Assembly (NCBI GenBank): GCA_902788705.1
Contig: CADALE010000001.1
Coordinates: 177,911-241,910 of the forward strand
Direction: 5' to 3'
DNA length: 64,000 nucleotides
Source of the DNA: an uncultured Coriobacteriaceae bacterium
Lineage (GTDB): Bacteria; Actinomycetota; Coriobacteriia; Coriobacteriales; Atopobiaceae
The position numbers and the translations under genes were made by a program. The notes beneath the pieces are model-generated. The model had not been told where the DNA came from. It did not search any database and worked only from the letters and a program-made list of their open reading frames with translations. Shown here one piece after another: positions 25,714-34,099 of this stretch (position 1 is the first letter of the stretch; each line of letters starts with the position of its first letter).

Positions 25714-26559
25714 ATGCCCAGCCAGGCCCAGTGGAACAAGCTCAACGAGTATCTTCTGCAAGTTGGCGTCCAGGATGACACGATTGCCTTCGGGGTGAAC
25801 GCGCTCGAGCGGCTCCGCAACCTCGTGCCCTTTGACCAGGGCAGGGTGTATTTCCTGGACGAGGAGGGGAACGTGTTTGACGAGTACCTCCTCAACGTGA
25901 GCAAGAAGGTCACTAGGGCCTACCATGAGTACTATGCCGAAGTAGGTAACGGCTGGTACTCAGCCACGCGACGCGCAAAGTTCGAGGCTCGCAAGCTCAA
26001 GACGGCTGCCGATGAAGGGCCAATCGCCAAGGGAATGGCCTACTCGCTCACCCCAATCACCGTGGTGGATTGGTCGGCCGAGCCCCACGACACGAGGTTC
26101 TTCACCGAGTACGTGTCGCAGCTAGGCCTTACGTACAGCACGGGGTTCATACTGCGGGACAACCGTGGCCTCCCTCGCATGCTCGCCTGCATCGACCGTA
26201 CGCGTCCCGTTGCCTTTGGGCGAGACGAGACGCAGCTTCTCTCCATCGCAGCCACGCATCTCGACAACATGTACCGCAAGCTCTTCGCAGACCCACCCGT
26301 GATCACGAGCAACACCATTGCGCTCATGGCTGGAGGCGCGCCCCTCACCGAGCGCGAGCGGCAGGTTGCCACGCTCCTCATGCAGGGCCAGTCGACCAAG
26401 GCTATCTCCCAGCTGCTCGGCATCAGCAGGACGACGGTATACAAGCATGTCTCGAACATCCACGCGAAGCTTGGCGTGAGCAACCAAGTCGAGCTAATCG
26501 CCCGTCTTCAGGAATCAGCCGCTCGCGGAAAGGCCCAGGGGCCGACTACTGAATCGTGA
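25714..26559 (+). CDS. LuxR-type transcriptional regulator with GAF-like sensor (281 aa)
   Basis: The C-terminal HTH is LuxR type (LTERERQVATLL, then ISQLLGISRTTVYKHVSNIH). The N-terminal 190 residues resemble a GAF/autoinducer-type domain (FDQGRVYFLDEEGNV, SLTPITVVDWS, GFILRDNRG). No receiver domain or phospho-acceptor is seen, so a ligand is expected. AAGGAGG precedes ATG 25714. The SDR/PanB-like genes follow in the same direction 85 bp downstream, and they are the likely target. An inverted repeat GAAGC-N4-GCTTC lies at 26598-26611 in between. Confidence 0.88.
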   Translation: MPSQAQWNKLNEYLLQVGVQDDTIAFGVNALERLRNLVPFDQGRVYFLDEEGNVFDEYLLNVSKKVTRAYHEYYAEVGNGWYSATRRAKFEARKLKTAADEGPIAKGMAYSLTPITVVDWSAEPHDTRFFTEYVSQLGLTYSTGFILRDNRGLPRMLACIDRTRPVAFGRDETQLLSIAATHLDNMYRKLFADPPVITSNTIALMAGGAPLTERERQVATLLMQGQSTKAISQLLGISRTTVYKHVSNIHAKLGVSNQVELIARLQESAARGKAQGPTTES

Positions 26560-26644
26560 GTAGTGCGGGTCCTCTCTCGCATCGATATCGTCAACTTGAA
26601 GCTTAGGCTTCGATCGGCGATTCGACGAAAGAGGAGGATCCACC

Positions 26645-27586
26645 ATGAGCGACGCCCCACGTCAGATGCCCAACCCCGAGACCCTCGCACAACAGTCGCT
26701 TGTCATGAGCGCACCGCTTGCGAGCGTGTTCTGCGACCTTTCCGGAAAGGTCGCCATCGTCACCGGCGGTGCCACCGGACTTGGCTTCAACGTGGCTGCT
26801 CGCCTTGCCGAGGCGGGCGCCAAGGTCATGATCGCCAGCCGAAATCAGACTCGTGGCGATGCCGCCGTTGCGGCCCTCGCCGAGAAGGGTTACGAGGCCA
26901 GCTTCTTCTCTACCGACGTCAGCTCGGTTGAGTCGTGCTATGCGCTCGTTGACCACACCGTCGCCACCTACGGCAACATCGACATCCTCGTCACCTCCGC
27001 CGCCGGTTGGGACGAGCAGGCCTATCTGGACGTGACCGAGGCCACCTACGACCGCGTCCTCGACGTTGACCTCAAGGGCTCCTTCTTCATGGGCCAGGCC
27101 GTCGCGCGCAACATGGTCGCCAACAAGACCAAAGGCAAGATCGTCTTCATCTCCTCCGCAGCGCACCTGGGCGAAGGCCCGCGCGGTGTGGGCATGAACA
27201 CGTATTACCAGGCCGCCAAGGCCGGCGTCTGCGCCCTCACCACTGGCGCCGCCGCCGAGCTCAGGCAGTACGGCATCAACGTCAACTGCGTCGCCCCCGG
27301 CGGAATGCTGTCCCACGGCGTGTTCTTCGAGGGCCGCGACAACAGCTCCGTATACGGTCCCGAGTACGCTGCCTTCAAGGCCGAGGTTCGTAGCTGGGCC
27401 TCCGAGAACGTGCCCCTCGCCATCAATCCCGACCAGGTAGCGCTCATGGTCTACACCCTCTGCACCCCAGCGGCCGACTTCATGAACGGAGCGACGGTCG
27501 ACGTCAATGGCGGCGCCTTGCTCAACGCGCAGCTCAAGCCCTTCTCCACCACCGTGGAGGGCTGCATCCCCGGTCCGCAGGCATAG
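26645..27586 (+). CDS. Short-chain dehydrogenase/reductase (313 aa)
   Basis: NAD(P)-dependent oxidoreductase. The cofactor motif TGGATGLG is at residues 40-47, followed by the S...YxxxK catalytic set (FISSAA, then YYQAAKAG) and DVNGG near the end. A 30-residue N-terminal extension precedes the Rossmann fold. Basic residues after the glycine motif (SRNQTR) suggest NADPH preference. AGGAGG precedes the ATG. It is the first gene of a three-gene operon with a PanB-like gene and a second SDR. Confidence 0.9.
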   Translation: MSDAPRQMPNPETLAQQSLVMSAPLASVFCDLSGKVAIVTGGATGLGFNVAARLAEAGAKVMIASRNQTRGDAAVAALAEKGYEASFFSTDVSSVESCYALVDHTVATYGNIDILVTSAAGWDEQAYLDVTEATYDRVLDVDLKGSFFMGQAVARNMVANKTKGKIVFISSAAHLGEGPRGVGMNTYYQAAKAGVCALTTGAAAELRQYGINVNCVAPGGMLSHGVFFEGRDNSSVYGPEYAAFKAEVRSWASENVPLAINPDQVALMVYTLCTPAADFMNGATVDVNGGALLNAQLKPFSTTVEGCIPGPQA

Positions 27587-27636
27587 GAAACACGCATCCA
27601 TAGCAAACGGCCATCCCAACGCGAAAGGAACTCACC

Positions 27637-28506
27637 ATGGCAACCGACGGCAAGTCCAACATCGAAATGCTCCCCATCTCCACCGGCCGCAAGACCATCT
27701 GGCACCTCCAGCAGATGAAGAAGAGGGGCGAGAAGATCTCCATGGTAGGCACCGCCTACATGGATCCCCTTTTCACGAGCCTCGCAGAGCGCGCTGGCGT
27801 CGACCTCGTGCGTTACACCGCGCCCGGCGAGTCCTCCGAGCACCGCGCCCAGAACATCTTCTGGTGGACCCGCGCAATCCGCAAGATGGCCCCCAACGTG
27901 TGCCTCAACGCTGTCATGCAGACCCAGCAGTACAAGGATGGCCCTACCGCCGTCGAGAACGCCGCCATGCTGCTTGCCGACGGTGCCGACTCGGTGCTTA
28001 CGATGGGCGTCACCAACGAGACGCTGCAGTACATGAGCGACAACTACATCCCCGTGTTCGGTCACGTGGGCTGCCTCTCCGGCTGGCAGACCGGCCAGTT
28101 TGGCGGGTACCGTCGTCAGGGCAAGACCGCCGAGGACGCCTACAAGATCTGGCGCATGGCGTACGAGTACCAGGAGTGCGGCATGGTGGGCATGACCATC
28201 GAGATGACCAACATCGAGCTCACCAACCTCATTGCCTCCAAGCTGGACATCCCCGTGATCCAGGTAGCGGCTGGCGGCGCCGCTGATGGCTCTGAGCTCG
28301 TCATCTTCGACCTGCTCGGGTTCCTCCCGCCCGAGAGCATGGCCAAGCACTCCAAGGCATACGCGGGCGTGGCTGGCGAGACCGTCAAAGGCTACATGGC
28401 CTTCGACCACGAGGTGAAGGACGGCGCATACCCGCAGGAGGAGCACGGCTGGCACATGGATGCCGCGGAGCTCGAGCGCTTCCAGGACATGCTCGATAGG
28501 GGGTAG
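27637..28506 (+). CDS. PanB-like (ketopantoate hydroxymethyltransferase / PEP mutase fold) protein (289 aa)
   Basis: The chain follows PanB order: GTAYMDPLFTSLAERAGVD (for the PanB metal-binding 'TAYD' region), then PVFGHVGCLSGWQTGQFGGY followed by RRQGKTAEDA, matching the PanB 'HVGL..GGY.VQG' signature. Differences around the metal ligands and its place between two SDR genes make pantothenate synthesis uncertain; no panC or panD is near. It may perform a related aldol or retro-aldol reaction on a 2-oxo acid. GAAAGGA precedes ATG 27637. Confidence 0.72.
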   Translation: MATDGKSNIEMLPISTGRKTIWHLQQMKKRGEKISMVGTAYMDPLFTSLAERAGVDLVRYTAPGESSEHRAQNIFWWTRAIRKMAPNVCLNAVMQTQQYKDGPTAVENAAMLLADGADSVLTMGVTNETLQYMSDNYIPVFGHVGCLSGWQTGQFGGYRRQGKTAEDAYKIWRMAYEYQECGMVGMTIEMTNIELTNLIASKLDIPVIQVAAGGAADGSELVIFDLLGFLPPESMAKHSKAYAGVAGETVKGYMAFDHEVKDGAYPQEEHGWHMDAAELERFQDMLDRG

Positions 28507-28522
28507 GTCCTTCGTGTCAAAT

Positions 28523-28547
28523 AGGGCCGGGCCAGGTGCCCGGCCCT
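28523..28547 (+). terminator. Intercistronic GC-rich hairpin
   Basis: AGGGCCGGGC and GCCCGGCCCT form a perfect 10-bp stem with a CAGGT loop between the PanB-like and second SDR genes. No T-run follows, so it is more likely a partial terminator or mRNA-stability element inside the operon. Confidence 0.6.
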
Positions 28548-28571
28548 TCGCTATGTAGATTGGAGTCACGC

Positions 28572-29411
28572 ATGGGAAAGGTACAGATCGTAACAGGTGG
28601 AACCTCGGGCATGGGCAAGGCAACAGCCAAGGCCATCGCCAAGTATGGCCCTGTCGTCATCGCTGGCAGGAACCTCGAGCGCATGCAGGGTGCGCTTGAC
28701 GAGCTCAAGGCTGATGGCGTCGAGGCATACGGGGTTGCCACCGACATCTCCGACATCGACTCGGTGAGAAACCTCGCGGCCGAGGCTGCCAAGATTGGCG
28801 AGATCGGCAACGTGGTGAACGCCGCCGCCGTGGCCATGGAGACGTCCACGCCCGAGCAGATCGCACGTATAGACGTGCAGGGCACCGTGAACGTGGTGGA
28901 GACCTTCCTGCCACTCATGGTCGAGGGTTCTGCGATGGGCCTCTTCTCGTCAACCACGGGCCGCATGTACCAGCCCACGCCCGAGCAGTACGCGCTGTAC
29001 GCGCAGTCGTTTGGCCCCGACTTCGGCGAGCGCTTCCTGGCAGTCCTGCCCGAGGAGATGGCCTCTGGCGACGAGCGTATCGCGCAGATGCCGCGCAGCT
29101 ACGTGGCCTATTTCGCCGCAAAGAACTGGGTCATGTACTACGCCCAGGCCAACGCCGCCCGCTTTGGCGCACGCGGCCTGCGCATCTTCTCGGTGGCTCC
29201 CGGCTCGTTCGAGACTCCGATGCTGCCCGTGGGCGACGAGTTCAGAGCCATGACGAGCGCCCAGACCGCGCTTGGCCGCCTGGGCAATCCCGACGAGATG
29301 GCAGCGCTGTTCGCGTCCCTGCTCGACCCCTCCGTTGCCTACCTCACCGGCACCGACGTCCTGATGGATGGCGGCATGTTCGCGAAGCAGTTCGTGCCCC
29401 AGCTGGCGTAA
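28572..29411 (+). CDS. Short-chain dehydrogenase/reductase (279 aa)
   Basis: Cofactor motif TGGTSGMG at residues 8-15, NAAAVA in place of the usual NAG segment, and catalytic S and YFAAK. The region between the Ser and the Tyr is lengthened by about 40 residues (PTPEQYALYAQSFGPDFGER), which would enlarge the substrate pocket. The C-terminal LMDGGMF matches the SDR end. GGAG lies upstream of ATG 28572. It is the last gene of the LuxR-linked cluster. Confidence 0.88.
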   Translation: MGKVQIVTGGTSGMGKATAKAIAKYGPVVIAGRNLERMQGALDELKADGVEAYGVATDISDIDSVRNLAAEAAKIGEIGNVVNAAAVAMETSTPEQIARIDVQGTVNVVETFLPLMVEGSAMGLFSSTTGRMYQPTPEQYALYAQSFGPDFGERFLAVLPEEMASGDERIAQMPRSYVAYFAAKNWVMYYAQANAARFGARGLRIFSVAPGSFETPMLPVGDEFRAMTSAQTALGRLGNPDEMAALFASLLDPSVAYLTGTDVLMDGGMFAKQFVPQLA

Positions 29412-29439
29412 GAGGCCCCTCGGCAGGGTCCCATCTTAT

Positions 29440-29475
29440 GAGCGGGCGTCCAGGCGAGGGTCTGGGCGCCCGCTC
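29440..29475 (+). terminator. Terminator of the SDR/PanB-like operon
   Basis: GAGCGGGCG and CGCCCGCTC pair, extended inward by CCAG/CTGG with one-base bulges, giving a stem of about 13 bp with a short loop. It lies 28 bp after the SDR stop. The following sequence is TCGTCAAT rather than a T-run. Confidence 0.6.
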
Positions 29476-29579
29476 TCGTCAATAGGGGCAGAGTTCATCT
29501 GGGCGATACCAACAATTGGGACTGTCATTGATTGTGACGTCGGGGTAGCATGGGGTCGGCTGACATCGAGAGGAGCCCT

Positions 29580-30179
29580 ATGGGAACCGCAGGCTTTGAC
29601 CAGCGCAAGAAGGAGCTGCGCAGGCGCTTCCGCACCATCCGCAAGGAGCTGGGGGAGGAGCGGCGCACGCTGCTGGACGACGCCATCCAGGAGCGCTTCT
29701 GTGCCCTGCCCGAGTTTGCGGATGCCGAGGTCGTGCTGGCCTACCTGGACTTTGGCCCCGAGGTGCGCACGCGGGGCATCATCGCCGCGGCGTGGGACGC
29801 GGGCAAGGTGGTGGCGCTGCCGTGGTGCGTGCCGGGAACGCACGAGATGCGGTGGTTTCGCGTGACGTCGTTCGACGATCTGGTGCGCAGCTCGCTTGGC
29901 GTGGAGGAACCCGTACCCACCGACGAGGCGGAGCAGCTCCTCGGTTCTGGCCAGCGCATGGTCGCGCTGGTGCCGGGGCTGGCGTTCGACCCGCAGGGCT
30001 TTCGCATGGGCTACGGCGGTGGTTTCTACGACACGTTCCTTGCGACGTTCGACGGCGTCTCGGTGGGTCTCTGTCGCGAGGCACAGATGGTAGACAGCCT
30101 CTCTGAGCTGGGCGTCATTGACGCGCATGACCTAGCGGCGCAGGTCGTGGTCACCGACCGGCGCACCATCCGGGCCTAG
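29580..30179 (+). CDS. fau: 5-formyltetrahydrofolate cyclo-ligase (199 aa)
   Basis: Converts 5-formyl-THF to 5,10-methenyl-THF with ATP. The signature VPGLAFDPQGFRMGYGGGFY is complete, and the N-terminal RKKELRRRFRTIRKEL helix is typical. Length is normal. GAGAGGAG precedes ATG 29580. It appears monocistronic, with a 168-bp spacer from the SDR operon. One-carbon metabolism links it loosely to the GcvT/LigM-like gene at 62148. Confidence 0.93.
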   Translation: MGTAGFDQRKKELRRRFRTIRKELGEERRTLLDDAIQERFCALPEFADAEVVLAYLDFGPEVRTRGIIAAAWDAGKVVALPWCVPGTHEMRWFRVTSFDDLVRSSLGVEEPVPTDEAEQLLGSGQRMVALVPGLAFDPQGFRMGYGGGFYDTFLATFDGVSVGLCREAQMVDSLSELGVIDAHDLAAQVVVTDRRTIRA

Positions 30180-30416
30180 GTTGGCGTCTACGCCGAGAAG
30201 CCCAGCACACGGAACCCAAGGGCTCAGCTGGTGCAGTGAGCCGCATCGACGCGGCGCGTCATGATGCCCAGCCAAGGCAAATGAATTGTGAGTAATTCGG
30301 CGTCAGGCGGGGTCCACCCGCAGCCACTCAAAGCAGCGTAAACATGAGGGAACAACTCTGCTCCCACCTACTCTCCAAGCGTACACTTCGCGGAGGCGAC
30401 GTTTGATAGGGGAGCG

Positions 30417-31286
30417 ATGGACCTCACGAGGGTGCGGCTGGGCTACATCGTTGCGGTGCTGCTCTACGGCACCGTGGGCCTCGTGGTGCGCTACGTTAAC
30501 CTTCCCAGCGAGGTCATCGTGCTCTTTCGCGGGACGTTCGGCGCGCTCTCGGTGCTGGCGTACATGCTGGCGCGGGGGAGAAGGCCCGATGCCGCCGCCA
30601 TCCGCACGAACCTGCGCTGGCTCCTTGCGGGCGGCGTGTGCCTCGGCCTCAACTGGGTCTTCCTCTTTGCCGCGTACGTGCACACCACCGTCGCGATGGC
30701 AAGCCTCTGCAACTACATGGCGCCCATCATCGTCATCGCCATCTCGCCCTTCGCGTTCGGGGAAAGGATCGGACCCAGGCGCATCGCGTGCGTGCTCGTC
30801 GCCTTCGTGGGCATCGCGCTCGTGTCTAATCTGCCCGAGGCAACCTCGGGCGGCGTCAACGTGGTCGGCATGGCGCTGGGCATGCTGGCAGCCCTCTCCT
30901 TCGTGGGCGTGGTGTTCTGCAACCGGCACCTGCACGACATCGAGTCGCTCGACCGCGTGGTGGTGCAGCTCTCCATATCCGCCGCGGTGGTGCTGCCCTA
31001 TGCGCTCGCCATGAATGGTGGCCTTCCGCTGGCAGGCCTCGATGCGCGCTCGTGGCTTCTCCTGGCGCTGCTCTGCGTGGTGCAGACGGGCATCGCGTAC
31101 ATCTTCTACTTCGGCGCCATGGGCGTGCTGCCCGTGCTGGAGGTGGCGCTTCTGGGCTACATCGAGCCCGTGACCTCGGTGATCTGCTCGGCCCTCGTAC
31201 TCGGCGAGCCCATGGGCGTGCTTGGCTGGGTTGGCGCCGCGATGGTCATCGCCGCAGCAGCCGCCGGCGAGCTCGTGCAGGAGTGA
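30417..31286 (+). CDS. EamA/DMT superfamily transporter (289 aa)
   Basis: Ten transmembrane helices in two EamA repeats (residues about 5-130 and 145-285). The YMAPIIVIAISPFAFGE and YIEPVTSVICSALVLGEP segments are the paired 'P...E' motifs at the end of each repeat. A metabolite or amino-acid exporter is likely; the substrate cannot be named. GGGGAG precedes ATG 30417 with short spacing. It is flanked by unrelated genes and convergent with the methyltransferase at 31387. Confidence 0.88.
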   Translation: MDLTRVRLGYIVAVLLYGTVGLVVRYVNLPSEVIVLFRGTFGALSVLAYMLARGRRPDAAAIRTNLRWLLAGGVCLGLNWVFLFAAYVHTTVAMASLCNYMAPIIVIAISPFAFGERIGPRRIACVLVAFVGIALVSNLPEATSGGVNVVGMALGMLAALSFVGVVFCNRHLHDIESLDRVVVQLSISAAVVLPYALAMNGGLPLAGLDARSWLLLALLCVVQTGIAYIFYFGAMGVLPVLEVALLGYIEPVTSVICSALVLGEPMGVLGWVGAAMVIAAAAAGELVQE

Positions 31287-31386
31287 ATAGCGCTCGATAC
31301 CTCTTTCTCGGCGTCTGCACGAGTGGATCAAATTAGGACTGAGAAAGCCCTGGGCATCATTGAAGGGGCAAGCCCTCTCGTTGCGC

Positions 31387-32067
31387 TCACTTCACGCAGG
31401 TGAAGCACGCGATGGAGTTAAAGCACTCCACTTTAGCACTCGAGTACATGCCCATGAGGCGCGCGAGCAGGCTGCCGCTGGTCTCGAACGGGGGAGTGAA
31501 GAAGCCCTTCGGCACATAGAGGTTCTTGATGAACCAGTCGGTGCGCGCGAACTCGCCCTGCACGTAGAAGCAGCCGCAGAACGTCCCGCCGGGTTTGAGC
31601 ACGCGGAACGTCTCTGCGTAGGCGGCCTCCTTGTCGGGGAAGGCGTGGAAACCGTTCATCGATAGGACCACGTCGAAGCTCTCGTCCGCAAACGGGAGCG
31701 CACCCACGTCGCCCTGGACGAACGCCACGTTGCCAAGCCCCAGCGTGGCGGCCTTCTGCTGCGCGCTCGCCATCATGTCGGCCGAGTAGTCTAGGCAGGT
31801 GACCTGCGCATTTGGCAGCGTCTTGTAGAGCGGCATCGTGAGCACGCCCGTGCCCACGGGCACCTCGAGGAGCCGCCCCGAAAACTCGTCCGGAATCGAA
31901 TCGAAGACGTGCCCCAGATAGGCCGCGTTCTTCTGGGGACCGATGCCCCACACGACACGGCTCACGGTGGTGCCGAGCGTCGTGGTGCAGGTCATCATGC
32001 CGTCGTACATCGACGCTGACCCGCCGAGCTGGGCATATGCGGAGCGCACCTCGTCTATACGTGCCAT
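31387..32067 (-). CDS. Class I SAM-dependent methyltransferase (226 aa)
   Basis: Rossmann-type methyltransferase. SAM-binding LLEVPVGTGVLTMPL (motif I), CLDYSADMM (acidic loop), FVQGDVGALPFADESFDVVLSMNGFHAF (motifs II-III). UbiE-like overall. It starts 3 bp after the stop of the ATC-hydrolase-family gene, so the two are co-translated. The C-terminal FNSIACFTCVK contains two Cys. Substrate unknown, possibly a thiol or arsenical in view of the partner. Confidence 0.85.
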   Translation of the reverse strand: MARIDEVRSAYAQLGGSASMYDGMMTCTTTLGTTVSRVVWGIGPQKNAAYLGHVFDSIPDEFSGRLLEVPVGTGVLTMPLYKTLPNAQVTCLDYSADMMASAQQKAATLGLGNVAFVQGDVGALPFADESFDVVLSMNGFHAFPDKEAAYAETFRVLKPGGTFCGCFYVQGEFARTDWFIKNLYVPKGFFTPPFETSGSLLARLMGMYSSAKVECFNSIACFTCVK

Positions 32068-32070
32068 GGC

Positions 32071-32724
32071 CTACTCCCCGGGCTCGATGAGGAAGTCGCA
32101 GTAGGGACCGTCCTCGCCAAGCGTGTGCTCGCGCGTGAGGCGCCCGTGCCTGGCCTCCGTGTTGTAGTAGTCGGTCTCGCACATCACGGGAAGGATCTCC
32201 AGCAGTCCCTCCTGGCGCGCGAGGTCGTTGATGGGGCAGCTCGTGTAGTGGTAGTGGGCGATCGTGCCGTCGCGCTCGTCGTCGATGTGGAACGTCCACG
32301 TGGCGTCCAGGATGGCGGGATGGTCCTCTTGCCACTGGGCGTTGGCGTGCACGCCCTCGACGAGGCTCGCCATGTTCTCAGGCTTGCGCAGGTCGGCCTT
32401 GTCGCCGGCGAAGCGCATCAGCTTCGAGTCAAAGATCGCCTTCAGCACCTGGCGCATCATGTCGGGCGTGATCTCGCCGTCTGCGGCCTTCCACAGCGCG
32501 AACACCACGCAGGCCAGGTAGAGGTTCTTGGCCATGGGGTTGTCCGCGCCAATCTCGGGCGAGCGGTCGATGAGCTCGCGATAGATGGGCTTGCCACCCT
32601 TGTAGGCCTTGGCGGCGAGCTCGGCGCCGTAGAGCTTCTTGATGTAGTGACGCGCGATTGGCGCCACCAGGCCCCAGAACTTGCCCGAGTAGGGTAGCTT
32701 GGGGTCGACTTCCTGTCCAGCCAT
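32071..32724 (-). CDS. L-2-amino-thiazoline-4-carboxylate hydrolase family protein (217 aa)
   Basis: The C-terminal half has the family pattern CP (YTSCPINDLA), a later Cys-x2-Asp (VMCETDYYN), an R-x2-T-L step (LTREHTLGED) and CDF near the end (YCDFLIE). The same pattern is in the gene at 37009-37626. The founding family member opens the thiazoline ring to make L-cysteine from a precursor, but most members have no proven role. An inverted repeat around 32741-32756 lies upstream. It is the first gene of an operon with a methyltransferase. Confidence 0.72.
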   Translation of the reverse strand: MAGQEVDPKLPYSGKFWGLVAPIARHYIKKLYGAELAAKAYKGGKPIYRELIDRSPEIGADNPMAKNLYLACVVFALWKAADGEITPDMMRQVLKAIFDSKLMRFAGDKADLRKPENMASLVEGVHANAQWQEDHPAILDATWTFHIDDERDGTIAHYHYTSCPINDLARQEGLLEILPVMCETDYYNTEARHGRLTREHTLGEDGPYCDFLIEPGE

Positions 32725-32740
32725 GATGCCTCCGATGCTA

Positions 32741-32756
32741 GTTAGCTATAACTAAC
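32741..32756. promoter_or_regulatory. Palindromic operator candidate upstream of the ATC-hydrolase-family operon
   Basis: GTTAGCTATAACTAAC is a 16-bp near-perfect palindrome (14 of 16), 17 bp upstream of the ATG at 32724, in the short spacer before the operon. A TetR- or MarR-type repressor could bind here. No regulator gene is adjacent. Confidence 0.4.
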
Positions 32757-32856
32757 ATCTTAGCAATGATGGAGGCCTGCCAAGTTTGCATGATGAACAA
32801 TACAAACCTCAGGCGGGCAGCGGGCAAGGCGCCGCGGCCTCAGCCGTATGGCCGCG

Positions 32857-33231
32857 CTATGCCCAGTCGCCCAGCTCGGATGCCCAGTCGATGTCGGTCG
32901 GGCGGCCCTCCACGTCGGCAGTGCCGGGCGTCCAGTGACAGACGGAGAGGTCAACGTGGTTGTCGTCAAGCAGCGGTACGCCCTCGCGCCCGAGCATGAT
33001 GCGCTGCGCGCTGGGGTTGCCCTCCTCGTCGCGTGCCCAGAAGTGTCCGTCCTTGAAGACTACGCGGTGGCAGGGCACGGCTCCCGGCTCGAGCGACGAC
33101 TTCATGGCGTATCCCACGAAGAGGGCCTTGCGCGGCTGCCCGATGGCGCGCGCGATGTCGCCGTATGTGGCCACATAACCTGCGGGAATCTGCCGCACGA
33201 CCTCGTAGACCTTGTCGGTGAACGCTCCCAT
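32857..33231 (-). CDS. O6-alkylguanine-DNA alkyltransferase-like protein, catalytic domain only (124 aa)
   Basis: Contains the HTH-bearing C-terminal domain of MGMT: IPAGYVATYGDIARAIG, the active motif PCHRV with C54, and a GNPSAQRIMLGREGV tail. The Cys is intact, unlike alkyltransferase-like proteins with PWHR, so it could be an active transferase despite lacking the N-terminal domain. About 30 extra C-terminal residues, rich in Asp and Trp, follow. It lies 14 bp from the next methyltransferase gene. Confidence 0.8.
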   Translation of the reverse strand: MGAFTDKVYEVVRQIPAGYVATYGDIARAIGQPRKALFVGYAMKSSLEPGAVPCHRVVFKDGHFWARDEEGNPSAQRIMLGREGVPLLDDNHVDLSVCHWTPGTADVEGRPTDIDWASELGDWA

Positions 33232-33245
33232 ACCGCCTTCTTCCC

Positions 33246-34001
33246 CTAGCGAAGTGTCCCGATGTACGCATTAGTCTGGTTGGGCACGACAAGCTGGCCG
33301 CCCTGTTGGAACTCGTCGAAGATGTCCTGCATCGCGCAGACGAACGTCTCGTAGCCGTCATCGCCCGCCTTAGGCGCATACGACCCCGAAAGGCAACGAG
33401 CGACGAATACCTCACGGTCGTAGACGAGATCATTGGCAAAGCGCCATGTCTCAAACGTGTCGCGGAAGAACTGCGCCACGGCGGGGTCATCCGTGCGCAC
33501 GCCGCCCGAGAATCCCCTGAAGCGAGGGCAGAGCTTGCGAAACGCCTGCTCACAGGCGGCGTTGACGGGCGCCTCCGAAACGCGCATGTTCCAGACCAGC
33601 GCGACGCGGGCGTTCCCGCGCAGGATGCGTAGGCACTCCGCCCGAAATGCCTCGTGGTCGAACCAATGGAACGCCTGGGCGGCGGTCACGAGGTCGACGG
33701 AGGCGTCCCTGATGCCTGTCGCCTCCGCGGTGCTGCCCAGCATGATGACGTTCGACGCCCCGTCAAAGCGCGCGGTGGCCTGCGCGCGCATCTCGGCGTT
33801 GGGCTCCACGGCGACAACACGAGAGCCCGCGGCTGCAAGCTGGGCGGAGAAGATGCCCGTGCCGGCGCCGATGTCGGCAACAACGCTGGCGGGGGAGAGG
33901 TCCGCCCAGGCCACGAGCCGCTCGATTAGCTGTGGCGCATACCCCGGCCGCGCCTTGGCGTAGACGCCCGCCCTTCCGGTGAACCGCTGCGTGTTGTCCA
34001 T
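33246..34001 (-). CDS. SAM-dependent methyltransferase (251 aa)
   Basis: Motif I VVADIGAGTGIFSAQLA (around residues 39-55), acidic residue in AVEPNAEMR, and DLVTAAQAFHWFD, which is the pattern of the bacterial methyltransferase group with an 'AFHWF' post-II motif. The first residues RFTGRAGVYAKARPGY are typical of that group. AAGGAGG precedes ATG 34001, so the upstream open frame is not used. Substrate unknown. It may be co-transcribed with the MGMT-like gene. Confidence 0.88.
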   Translation of the reverse strand: MDNTQRFTGRAGVYAKARPGYAPQLIERLVAWADLSPASVVADIGAGTGIFSAQLAAAGSRVVAVEPNAEMRAQATARFDGASNVIMLGSTAEATGIRDASVDLVTAAQAFHWFDHEAFRAECLRILRGNARVALVWNMRVSEAPVNAACEQAFRKLCPRFRGFSGGVRTDDPAVAQFFRDTFETWRFANDLVYDREVFVARCLSGSYAPKAGDDGYETFVCAMQDIFDEFQQGGQLVVPNQTNAYIGTLR

Positions 34002-34099
34002 GACGCACCTCCTTGGCACCGAAGTGTACCCTATGTCTGCCGCGGCCCCATCTCCGTTGAGACGGCGGGAGCGGAGCACTTTTCCGCCACTGTCCGCGC

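Noticed and set aside
24084..25913. Minus-strand open frame of 609 codons
   Set aside because: Shadow of the FAD oxidoreductase and the LuxR gene start, with no recognisable domain.
27637..28506. Confident call as pantothenate-pathway panB
   Set aside because: Signature positions match only in part, and the neighbours are two SDRs and a LuxR regulator, not panC or panD.
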